This document shows, in pieces, positions 42,818-57,100 of a stretch of 64,000 nt of DNA. The translations under genes were made by a program, and so were the position numbers. The stretch is taken from positions 8,556,001 to 8,620,000 of the forward strand of contig OX442316.1 in NCBI GenBank assembly GCA_949358305.1, read 5' to 3'. Under the pieces are notes generated by a model. The model was not told the DNA's origin and made no database searches. It was given only the letters and a program-made list of their open reading frames with translations. This DNA is from Strigamia acuminata. Taxonomy: Eukaryota; Arthropoda; Chilopoda; Geophilomorpha; Linotaeniidae. Within the stretch, counting starts at the first letter, position 1, and each line of letters begins with the position of its first letter.

Positions 42818-43991
42818 CCTTGCAGTCCAAGATTGCAGAAGGAAAAAAAATCAAATATTTGGTGTGATACTCTAGTGGTTTAATACATGTCCATGAATTT
42901 ATTCATTTAATTTCTGGAAGAAAATGATTAGAGGAATACTACGTCATCCCTCAATTCTCAATGGTTTTCTTATGTATAATACACAAGAAAATTAGTCCAT
43001 ACTTAAGTATAGTTACTTATTATTTTGTATTACTATTTTTCTTTGAAAATAACAAGGCAATAACTTTTTATATACTTCATGCAATTATTTGCGACTTGAT
43101 AAAGTACAAAATTCGATTCAGCAAGTTTGAATGCCGAGAAATTGAATGTCCTTCAACAAAGTTTTTTCTTTTTATATATATATTTTTTTTCACCCCATTT
43201 TTCTTCCTCTTCCTCCAATTTTTCACATTTTTTTGTTACAACTATCAATGTGAAAACCACGTTGACAGCACAAAAGCACGATGGGGAGAATAGAAGAAGT
43301 GGACCGTCCAAAGATCCATCCCCAAAGTGAATTGACAAATGGATAAAGTCCACCACAGATCATAGCATTAGCAATTGGAAAAGTCAAGGTACACTGAATG
43401 ACAGATCAGGTATTGATCTGGACTTTTCTTTTCTCCGAGCTCGAGAAGAGAATCGAACAAAAGTTATACTTTTCACGAGAGGACCTGAGTGAGTATGATG
43501 TCGAGATTGAAATTTCGAGCAAATTTAATATCAGGCAAATTAATCATTGCGTAACTCGACTGACCACACGAACTGGCCAGAACAGAACAGCTGATCAAAA
43601 GTATCAACTGTGGAAAGAAAATTTATGGGTTTAATATGTGCCCTATAAACGTCTGCAGAAGGAAATTGATTATTGGTGCGGGAGAAAAATAAATCAGCCT
43701 GAAGAGAAAAAGGCGACTCATTAAAATAACACGAAAAAAAGGGGTCGCCATATCATCAGCATTGAGCATGTTTTTATTTTCTTTCTTAGTTAAATACGCG
43801 TACTTAACAGAGTAGAATATGCATAATTAAATACCGTACGGAGTGAAAAGTTTTTATTGATCGTCATCATTCAAAAATACTTGTAGGGTAGCGATTGGCG
43901 GACGGACTCGCTAATAGCTAACAAGAACTAACACAACTTAATCGACGACATCATTGATTTAACCTCGAGGAATCAAATTCTGATTTAATAA

Positions 43992-44010
43992 TCAATCAAT
44001 CAATCAATTA
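43992..44010. repeat. (TCAA)n microsatellite
   Basis: About five tandem TCAA units. Confidence 0.8.
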
Positions 44011-44400
44011 GTTTAAATTTAATCAATAAAACATCAAGCGATTTCTAATGTATTCTTAATAGTTGACTAACTAATTTCAAATATTGTAGCTATTGATTAT
44101 TATTTATTGGGATTTAAGGCAGCCCTTGCTTAGGCAACACATGTTTTCTGACCGAATGGAAGTAACACATCGTATTAATACCCAAAGCCCACAAGTAGTA
44201 AATCAAGTTGAAAACGGAACATTCGTTTTCCTGTGTTGTTTACCTTGAGCGTAAATTTAGTATTCGCCGACATTGAAATAAATGTTCTAAAGTACAACTC
44301 TAAACGCAAATTACACGAACACTTTCAAGTTTCAACTATCTAGTAATCTGAAGTTAACGTAGTAACGTGGTATTTTATTTAATCTTATGAATAATTCACG

Positions 44401-46763
<2,363 letters not shown>

Positions 46764-49272
46764 TCACAACGCATTAAATTTAAAGCCAAGCATTTTTTAG
46801 GAATATTTTATCAAAGTAACATGCCTCTTAATTAAATTTCTATTTTTCTTGTCGAGTTTGCAATTAATTTTCTCTTTTATTTACACGTGGTGTGATAATT
46901 GTATTTATCAAATTGGCACCACCTACATCGTATCGAGCTCTTAAATTAAGCTCATCACTTCGCGTCAACACAATTACAAGCGAATGCAGTTAAACGCGCA
47001 TTAAACCCGAGTATTATTGCAACTTTACGTGATGCGCTGTTGAAACCTTCGCCCTTTAGTGGCGATTTTCAGAAGTACATTTTCCCGTCCAACCTTGCAT
47101 TTTCCTACCAGCTTCCGGTTCCCGCTTCCTCTTTGTCTTAAAAGCTTAGAGAAATAGAATGCGAATGCAATCAATACAACGAGCAATAAAAAAGCCTCGA
47201 AGAAAATTAATAGTTAGCACAAAGGCAAGCGATGAAATTGTATTTTGATTTTTAAATTTGACGACACTTCCAACTGAACGACAAAGATAAACATCAAACT
47301 TTAATTCAGATTTTATATTACCATGGTAAGTTTTGCTTTATTTCGTCTCTGTCCAGGTGTATCTGGTTGAAATTTAATTACGACTTGCTAATGAAACATA
47401 AAGGGCATAAAGCTTTGTCCGTTCCCAAGCTGTTCTTGAGCGTTTATTAACACGTGTCTGCTTTTGTTCAGTGGCTCGTAAAGCTGTCGTGATCGAGCTT
47501 CGCACACATGACAGTTTCCAACCGCCATTACTGCTGCCATGACGGTAAAATGAAAGCTGAACGTAGCATTTTTTTTTTCTAAAAAATGTTATAACCCCAT
47601 TAGGTGTTGAGTTTTCAGTTGAGAAGTCTCATGTCTGCAGGTGCACGGCCTAATAGCTGAAATATCTGGTTTGACGCAGCATCTTGAGCACATTTACACG
47701 TCCTTTTCTTGTTCAGTCATTAACACGCGAGCTTTGCTTTTAATGTGTGTGTGTTTAATGACTTGCCCAGCAAACAGTAGCCAATTAGTGTCATTTGTTC
47801 TTTGTGCACTGATGGCTGCCAATTCGTGCGTCCATTCTATGATGTAACTAGGGAGGGGATATACGGAGTAAATTGTTCTTGTGCATTATTCATCTTTGTT
47901 GCATTACTAAATGATGACCCGTTAACATTTAGGCCTCAACAAAACCCCTCTCGGGTTGGAATGTGGTTTTTGTTTGGGACGAAATTACATTTTGTGGCTT
48001 TTTATTTTTATTTTTATAAAATTCATTAATTTTTTTTTTCTTTTTATATAGATTCAGTTAAAAAAAATCGAATTATTTTAATGTCATTTGCGCGCTTGTT
48101 AATGGAAGGAAGGAAAAAAAATTCGCTCTGTCAACTGCCAATTGCAAAGTCTTATCTTTTAACTGGTAAGTCAACTCGTGCATTGTGTCCTAATAGGCTC
48201 TTGTGGAAAGCTGTACAATGGAATCGTAAGCATTAAACACTAAAAATTGTTTCGTAGCAAACATCTGCAAAATTTCAATTAACACATTTTTATTCCATAG
48301 TGACTTTATTTGAAAACAATCCCTTACGGAGTAAATGCGTTTTCAATCAAGTCGTATTAATAATGAGATTTTTCAAGCCACAAACAAAGTAGTTGTACAC
48401 TAATGGATTTAGCAATTTACAATGAAGCAGGCGGGAAATCAATAGTGCTTATAACACAGTCTGATATTAAGCAAGGTCCATAATAAAACTTTCAATTACA
48501 TGTCAAAAACTGGACTTGCAGTTAATGGGATTGCATTTGACACAAACTCAAACAAAATCCACTCGATCGGTTGACGTAGTGACACTGATTTCTCCCACTT
48601 CAGTGCTTTGAGCCGAAACCACTTGAGTGAAATAAAAGAAGAAAAATAACTTGAAAACACGTTTGGTCAGCAGCATTATATTACTTTCATTTATCAATGA
48701 GTTTTTAAGTCCTTTTGCGACGCTATGACGCACTCACCCATGTAATATTGCCTCAACCAAGTAAAACTTAATATATCTGCACTTCCTTTTCCAAAGCTAA
48801 ATTTAGCAGTCGGAACTTAAAATCAAATTCGTCACGATTTACGAGAATCCGGCCGATCATTAATCTTAATCAGCAACGTATATATTCAGATATACGAGAA
48901 AAAAATGATCTGTCATAATTTTTTTTGGGTTTTCTTTCTTTAAAAGCAACTCTTTCTCATCAATTTTTTTTCTATATATAGGCGCTCCACTCCATAGGTA
49001 AATCCAAGATTTTGCACGTGGAAATTGAAAACGTGCGGGTGAGTGAACTCGAGAATTCTTACACAAGCTTATAGTCGCGAACGTTTCCGACATCGCTTCA
49101 ATTTCTACGACTGCTGTGAGGTAAGGAAAATGTATGTGTGTACATGTGACTTATCTTCAAGAAGTTGATTCAAAGAAGAGGTCGAATTGGGTGTGACATT
49201 AGTATGTACAAAGTTGCTAAGTCTCTTGAACTTTATTTTTAGAAACCCCTCCACCACCTTGTGTGTATTAAA

Positions 49273-49414
49273 GCAGCGCTTCTCAAAGTGGGGTCCGCTG
49301 ACCGGTGCTGGTCCGCCATCGGTTTGTAACACATTGGGACAAAATATGACATCGATCCGTAACACATTGGGACAAAAAATACCGGTCCGCTACATTACAG
49401 TTTGAGAAGCGCTG
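49273..49414. mobile_element. hAT-like MITE, 142 bp
   Basis: The ends are inverted repeats starting CAGCGCTTCTCAAA, typical of hAT elements (CAG...CTG ends). Flanking 8-mers tattaaag and taatagag agree at six of eight positions, which fits a decayed 8-bp target duplication. The interior has a direct repeat (gtaacacattgggacaaaa, twice). There is no coding capacity. Confidence 0.8.
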
Positions 49415-49422
49415 TAATAGAG

Positions 49423-49465
49423 TACCGTATTGCCGCATGCCACTAAACAGCGCGTCAATACGGTA
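49423..49465. repeat. Short inverted repeat (hairpin)
   Basis: taccgtattgccgc (49423-49436) pairs with gcgtcaatacggta (49452-49465) with one mismatch across a 15-nt loop. It lies 8 bp beyond the hAT-like MITE. Confidence 0.6.
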
Positions 49466-50883
49466 TTCTTTTTTAAGGAACGTTACAGAAACTGTTAATT
49501 AATAACGTGCGTGATTTATAGCCTGGTAATTGCACTGAAAACTTTATTACGCTTGCTTTTTTATTTTAGTAATCTGAATTAGAATGGGAATTGCATGAAA
49601 AAATCGTTGGATACTGACAGATGGGGAATATTTGGGAAATAAATGAGATCTTGGCTGTTGAGTGAAATGAAATATGAAGGAATGACATCGTATTGGTTAT
49701 TTGATGTGTCAGCTGTCGTGGTAGATGTGGATAAGATGGCATGATTATCCTAATTTGGATACAATCCTATTTGGCTAATCTTTTTATTGCCTCCAACCAT
49801 GCTTTAGTGATCTTTTTCTGCCTTAGAGACATAGGATATTAGGAAAGACATTTTCAGCTACTAATGCACATCTCATTTGAAATGGCACATGTCGCCTATT
49901 CAAATTGCACTATGACTTAATTAAACTTTTTTGACTTGTTTCAATTTAATGGGTCTTTAGTTCGCGGCAATTCATCACACTTTTCTTTTTAATTAATTCA
50001 CGCTTAAGTTGACATTTGTAGTCCGTTTGGTGAGGATTTTTCTAAAGAAAAGACCTTTTTTTTTACGCATATTACTCTTGCATCAACAACATTATTATTC
50101 TCGAATCATTTATATTCTCCGTAGAAATATCGGGTGACCACTTGGCTCAATCTGTGGATGCAAAACACGTTTCGAATAGTAATTTATTCTGCCTCAAATT
50201 CTGTTTCGCTTTCCATTTGCTACTGGTATCAAGAGAGGAAGTCAGGTTTCTGAGTTTGAGATGGGGACAAATGCGTGTTCAATGTCATTTCCGTGGACTT
50301 GTGCAAACATCTACAGCCTACTAATGAGGATGTTGACAATTTCACGCTACACTATCTACAACTTGAGCTTCCTTTTTGTTTTCTTTCCCACTCAAATCGC
50401 TTAAGAGCATGAAATGAAAATTGATAAACAGACTGCTATATTTGATCACATAGAAGGTTCAATATTAGATTTCTATCTTTAACATGTCGGGCTAAACACA
50501 CGGCTTTTTTGATAAATGATCCAAGAAACAAGTGTTGGTGATTAGGGAAACGAGTGGAAAGTTGGTTGGTACGGATATTGCAAACAATAAGTTTTACTCA
50601 GTGACTATTTGCCGCAGTGTAGACGTAGACGATGATCGGGTTGCCCTTGTTCTGCGATCTCTCCCTCAATGGTCTTGTAGTTCATGTGTCAAGATCGTGA
50701 GTTCCATCTCGCGTGACGTTTCGATTTCAGTAACAGGAGAAAAATTTCAAGAATTATTATTTTTTTTTAGTTTTAAATATTTTTGGTTCTTGGTTTTTGA
50801 ACTGTCGTTTAATAAAATTTTTAATTAATTTTTAATCCGTTAAATCTTTTATTCAATTAAAAAGGTGATGACTTATTACGGCA

Positions 50884-51191
50884 GATTCCTGTCGACCAGC
50901 AATGAGGTCGACTAGATTCTCCAGAAATCCAGCCGACTGGAAAATAAGTCGACTGGAATTCGATTTACGCATTTATTTATTTTATTGTCTATGAGGTAAA
51001 TTGAATACGTTTCTTTTTTTCCAACGAGGGGGGCACGTGAACCTAACCTTATCAATTTTTTCCAGTCGACAAGAGTGCTGGTCGACTGGAATCTGGATTG
51101 AGTCGATTGGATTCCAGTCGACAAGATACACACCAAAAGTCCAGGACGATCTATAAATACTGGTCGACTAAATTCCAGTCGACTGGAATCC
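50884..51191. repeat. Cluster of GTCGAC palindromes with inverted ends
   Basis: Eight exact GTCGAC hexamers (50891, 50907, 50948, 51065, 51081, 51117, 51163, 51178) and two near copies occur within 300 bp, mostly in the context tccagtcgactggaa. The ends mirror each other: gattcctgtcgaccagc on the left and, inverted, gattccagtcgactgga on the right. It could be a fold-back or MITE-like element. There is no coding content. Confidence 0.7.
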
Positions 51192-54100
51192 TTTTTTCAC
51201 ATTACCCCTTTTAGTGGTGCGTGCAGCAAAGCATACAATTATTTTCCGTGTTAGATTTGTCTAGTAAAGTATTATAAATGATAATAAATGGTAGCAGGGC
51301 ACTGATCCTAGGTTAGAAAGATGCTGAATACAATTTCCATACTTAAAAATTCTGATAAGTAACTGGTGACTGGTGTGTCCCGAAGTTTGTTAGTTGTTTC
51401 CAAATTAGACTTATAAAATTTGATTTTTTACTTTTGGAGAAAAGTATGTTCATTTAACCTTCGTGTACGTATTTTTGGGTTTGTTTCGAGTAGAATATTT
51501 TCGGTGTGTCTTAGGCACATAGCTAAAACTATTATGATAACGATCAAGCTATAGAAATTCAATTTCTAAGAGTGGCTCAATTGTACGGGAAAAGGGGTTC
51601 TTTGATGTTTACAGATGAAATCAGATCAAGGTGGGAAAATTGCTTTGAAGCTGTGCCTTGTACTAATTTACGATTATCGATCGCCACATTAATGTCAAAA
51701 TTGCTTGAGGGTTGGTTTTGCTGATCCTCCTTTTCGTTGATCAGTTATTTTTAGAATAATTTGCACAGCAAATAATTTATGGGTGTTTACTTTTTATCGT
51801 TAAGTACCTTTTAATTGCTATATTATAGGTAATAATGCATTTATGTCTCAATCACATCGATTTAAAATATTGTAATTTGCAAATGTGATGGAAATATTCA
51901 CATAAATGTCAACTCCAACGATGTAATTAGAAAATATCTTCCGTTTGCCCTTTGGCATATTTGGTTTTTTTTCTAAATTTATACATTATCTTTAAGAATG
52001 CATATTTATATGTAAATTCCAATTATTTTCGCATAGTTTATAGTTTGGCTTCGCGCTCAAGCTGCATCTAACAACATTTTTCGAGTATAAAATTAAAGGA
52101 TATGTATGAATAGAACATTCACTTTAATCAAGACTGAAAATGTGTAGCAGGCCAATTTTATTGCCTTAATGCTAAATCACAAACTCAATAACAATTCTAA
52201 TAGTCTACAGCCGATATGTAACATTATGGTCCTCCCACACGTTAAATATAACCTCTGAGGTGAACATTACGGAGAAGTCGCATTTCAAACGGCGTATAAT
52301 GATGAATCCATTGACCTAAACGCAATACTTGAATCCCAATATCAGCCTGCAATAAAACCCCATAGCAATTTCGTTTCCAATTTGGGGGGTGTGCAGGTTT
52401 TATTAAAAATTTGATGCGTTCCAATATCTATCTGTTTCGGAAAATGGGATATTGAAGGAAATCGAGCACAGAAACAAAAGATTGGTGCTTTTAAAATGTA
52501 AACAAAATTCTTGAGACGGAAATATTCGTGTATTTTCCCTCCTACTCCTCCTTTTTGCTCTTGTGTTTAACAAGAATTTTCAATTCCGATTTTTATTTTT
52601 ATTTAAAAAAAAAAAAAATGTAAAATAATTCAGATATTAGACCCGAACGTGCACAAAATGTGTATACCATGTAAATGTAATAAATTATGATGCCCTACTT
52701 TAAAATAAAAATTCAATATGTTGGTTGACATAATGTAGGACATGTAGCAGTATTAGTGAAAATTTTTTTTTTACGAGGCTATGCGAGAAATTTAAATTCG
52801 CAATGTCGTCATTAGGGTATTGATTTTGCGCTCACTTATCTCGATAGCTATAGAGATTTGTTTTCTACACATTCGATATGGCTTTTCAAAGAGGGCAGAT
52901 GTCGACAAGTACTGCACTTGGAAACCTCAATGTTTGGTCTACAAGTTTATTTATTAATGAATGTAAGAGTGATTGTGTTGTCCGAAATTTGACCCTTCCA
53001 GTTCGAAATCAATAGGAAATCCAGGGAAATTTGTCTCGTGTCACGAAATGTCTCTTGAGAGTACATAGTCAACATCTAATGGATGGTCTAATGATCTTGA
53101 TGACTTTAATGGAATAAATATTGTTTTTGTCAGCACCACTACAAGGTACACTATCACAATAGACAATTGAATGTTAAAATCGGTAGAACTTATAAAAAAA
53201 AACGCAGCCGCCCCTTATTTTTAACCAAAAAAATAGAATAGTTGAGTGATAAAAATAGTACCTTGTAATAAAATGTACATTCGAAACAGCTGCAGTCTTT
53301 AGGCTCGATAACAGAATCCTATAACGTGGAAATTTCGAGTACTATCTTAAAAACTTAATTATCATTTAAGATAACGTATGTTTTTTTTTATTTTTTAAAT
53401 AAAAATTAAAAATATAAATGATGAGAAGTTATATCGTAAAATGGAATGATAAAATTGAAAAATTAGCTTGCAATTTTTGTGACATATTTTAAACTCTTGT
53501 GTTGGTATGATTAGTTTGCAATTTTCATCAACCAATTAAACAAGCGTGGTGCTATTAGATTATATTTTAATCTTGTCACTAATCTTTTTCGCATTGAAGT
53601 TGAACACATGTTGAAAACAGTGCCAAAACATGAGTTTTCATCAATCCTAGTAAATGAAAATGTAATAAAACCACTATATGAATGGGGGTGTGAAGAAAAA
53701 AAAATGTACAAAAAGGAAAAGTAAGATGGCAAGTGAACCTTTCCTTTTTTGTGCTCAACTTTTGCGAAATCAAATCCGATTAATTCCACGTACTGCATTG
53801 GAGTGCATCAATTTCTCGCTGCCAATTGAATTCCGAGGTGGAAATGGAAGCGACTGAGTAGAGTAGCTACCATCAGTGACCTCACTGCGGAAGATTTTCG
53901 TCCACCATTTCTTTCTTTTACTTCTCTCTTTCGATCGAATTTCTCTTTCACGTCTCGATTCCACACGGCTGCTCAAAACGTCAGCGGAAAGACAAGACTG
54001 TCGGCATTAGTCCGCATTGGAGAGAGCTCTAAACGTTTAGAGATAAACTGTCAACGGTTTTTGTTTACCTGTAATCGAATTTAGTTGCTCAACTTTACTT

Positions 54101-57100
54101 GGGGTAATTAGTTTGTATGCAATTAGCAATAAAAGAGATATCTCGAGGCATTACGAGTATGAAATTTTGATTAAAGCGGTTCAAAATGCAATTATTTTTT
54201 GTTTTAAAAAAAAGTAATGTTGAGAGGTTGAGAGTTTAAGAGAAAGCAAACGGCATCCAGAAGAATTGTGACGGCGAAGGAGAGAAAAGCTAAATTTCTT
54301 GTGTAAATAAATGGGCGAGCAAGCAACGAAAAGTAATTGTCAATAAAGCAGCCAATATTTATCAAATTAAGATGCGTCTGGTTTCGTTCTGATGTCGTTT
54401 TTTAGCTCGTTTTACGAAAAGGTCAGAACATTTCTCATTTGTTCGTATTATTACCGCACTATCTAGCAATTCCATTGCACTTGTTTTCTCTATGTATGAA
54501 ACAATTGCAGTTTTCCCCTTTTCATCTGATGTGAAATTAAAAGCGTGAAACTCGTAGACAATTCTATAGTTGTCGATATAAAAAAAAAATTGGAGAAATT
54601 TCACCGAGTTTCCGGATGAATCCATTCACACAATATTAAAAAGAAAAAAATCAGTTGCTATTTTTAAGAACTTTATTACACAACAATAATAATCGATCGC
54701 TTCAAACGGAACGTGATAAAAATCATCAGTGTCGTTTACTCGTTTTAATGTTTTTCTATCGTTTCTTCTGGGCATTTTCTTTCCTGCATTTCATTTGACA
54801 TTCAACTATTGAAATTATCATGTCCTGCATCAAACATGTTTGTTTTCATTTCCAGTTCTTTTAGGGAAGCGGGAATTTGTAGGAGTTTGTAAGTGTGGAG
54901 TGTCGAAATGAGGTTGGGATCTCATAAGTAAGGGTGATCGATCCAAACTGATTGTGGATCACTTTTATTGCTAGTTGTGCACAAACATCCCAGGTAATGT
55001 AATGGTTACGTAATTGGGTTGATCCTGGCAGCGATGGAGGTCGGTGTATCGCTATAAGAGTTGCCAAATATGTTGATTCTAGTATCGACAAGTTAATTAG
55101 TTCAAGCTTGGATTTCGCTATTCAATGCAAAACAAATGAGTTGACGTTTATAACGTTCGAATGTAAGAAGCAATCAATTTTCAGACGTGCATGATTTATC
55201 AAATAAAAAAAATAGGACTACACACTTATACTTAAATTGTATTAATAAAAAAATCAAGTTAACTTAAATGTTTGTTCTAGTGACATAAAAAGACCACTTG
55301 ACGTCAATGTGTTGAGTGTAATTTATGAAAAGTTTGCGTTTTGGGTTGAACTGGTTATAAACGTTCGATTATTTTTATATTTTTACAAAGACAACGTGTA
55401 TAAATAAATAAACAAACTTCTCTGTCCGTGTTTATTCCTCTTGCACGATAATGTCATTTAATGCAAATAAAATAATAGTGCTGCAAATGGATCTATAAGG
55501 AGCTTTACTTGTATTCTGCTATTTTATTATACATAGTGTAGGTCGATAAACAGTTACAGAGGACAAAGCAGTGATGCAATATTAAGGACAAAATAACCAG
55601 TCAGACTTAGCAGGGTTCTGGGTGTTCCTCTTTTGTATGTAAATTATGTAAATTTTTATGGTAAAAGGCAGTGAATGGGGAGGAAAAACGTATAGAAATA
55701 ATTGCCGGAATATGCTGGGGAATTTAATGCATTCATTTCGGAACTTTTTAATGAAAGAATACAAAAATTTTAATAATTCTACAATACTTTTTAGTTAAAA
55801 AAAAATTAATAATCGTTACAACTTATGGTTTGTGTAAATGAAATTGTTAAGAATTATTTCATGAAAAAAATGAATTTATTAATCTAACTCGAAGAAATCC
55901 ATCACAATTGGCGCTATTTGTTAACCCTTAAACTAGTTTTATTGGTTTTAGTATCACATTACAGAGTTTTATACGGTAATCCATATGATGAAGTAATCAG
56001 CAAGCATCATGCAACCACGAAACTATATAAATTCCGCAAATAAAATCAGTTATTTAACTTTGTGATCGGCTGGAAATGAGAAATCAATTCTAGATAGGAG
56101 AAATTGATTCTTGTCCCGTACACTTGCTATTCTAAACACTATAACAAATTCTAATTTGTCTCTGTTGCTAGGATCTAATCGATTAGCTATCAAGCAACAG
56201 TTACCGTCAACCGATCTCTAGCCACTTCACCTTGATGACCTCATCACTTCAAACAAACTTCACAAGCATCTCGATCTTGAGGTCATTTCCTTGACAATAT
56301 TCAATAAACTATCGAAAGACACGTCCATTAGAAACTTTTTTGAACGTGTTTGCACGTTCACTGCAGTGTTTGCACTTTAAAATTGCTGTTTGCAATGAAT
56401 TTTATATTTTATTACATGTAAATAATATGTGTTCATCGTTATTACGATGCCAACAATTCGATTTTCGAGCCAATCGTATGTTTATTTTGGGCACACGGCT
56501 TGAATAATCAACATAAATTGTGACCAAAACCCTGTTTTTCCTATTTTGTTCCATATTTATTACAGTTAAGGTTAAAACACTGAAGATGAGTTCTCATCAA
56601 ATTTGTATGTTCTACTCTCTTTTGGAAAGAAAAAAAAATCTATGGTTGCGTAGCACGCCAAAATAGAATCAAATGGGGCGGCCCTAACGACGGTCCTGAA
56701 GTGTTTCCTAGCAACATTTCACATTTTTTCAAAAAGCCTTGCTTTTGAATTCTACCTTATTTCCACCTTTATCCGTAAACAGGCAAAGTGCAATTTATTT
56801 TCTAGTTATTTTTTCATTCTTTTTGTTATTTTTTTGTGATCAAATTATAAGTTTTAATTGGAGTGTGCGCTGGTTTTGTAGATTTAGTTATTTTACTTTC
56901 AATTTCATCCTTGGGAGCTCTTCCATTGCTGACATCTTTATCGAGCTAACACTTTCTTTCTAATCTTCTACTACACAATCATAAAGTAAACTAACCGTTT
57001 CTCTCTGGAGAATTAGAGCCAAATTTGGCTATCATTTGAGAGGTTAAACCAGCAAATGAAACGTTTTTGGCATTAAACTGCATGATTAGGTATTTTATTG

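Larger units (their letters stand above)
38466..44400. other. 5.9-kb gene-poor region
   Basis: No convincing exon on either strand. Contents include AGATGGCGA at 38528, a (TA)n tract at 39609-39630, a MITE at 42493-42817 and a (TCAA)n run near 43992-44010. Frames at 41138-41485 (-) and 43398-43634 (+) lack domains. The right end includes the 3' UTR of the receptor gene: AATAAA on the minus strand at 44374-44379, 22 bp past its stop. Confidence 0.6.

Noticed and set aside
43398-43634. 78-codon plus frame with somewhat higher GC
   Set aside because: No domain and no splice partners; insufficient evidence for an exon.
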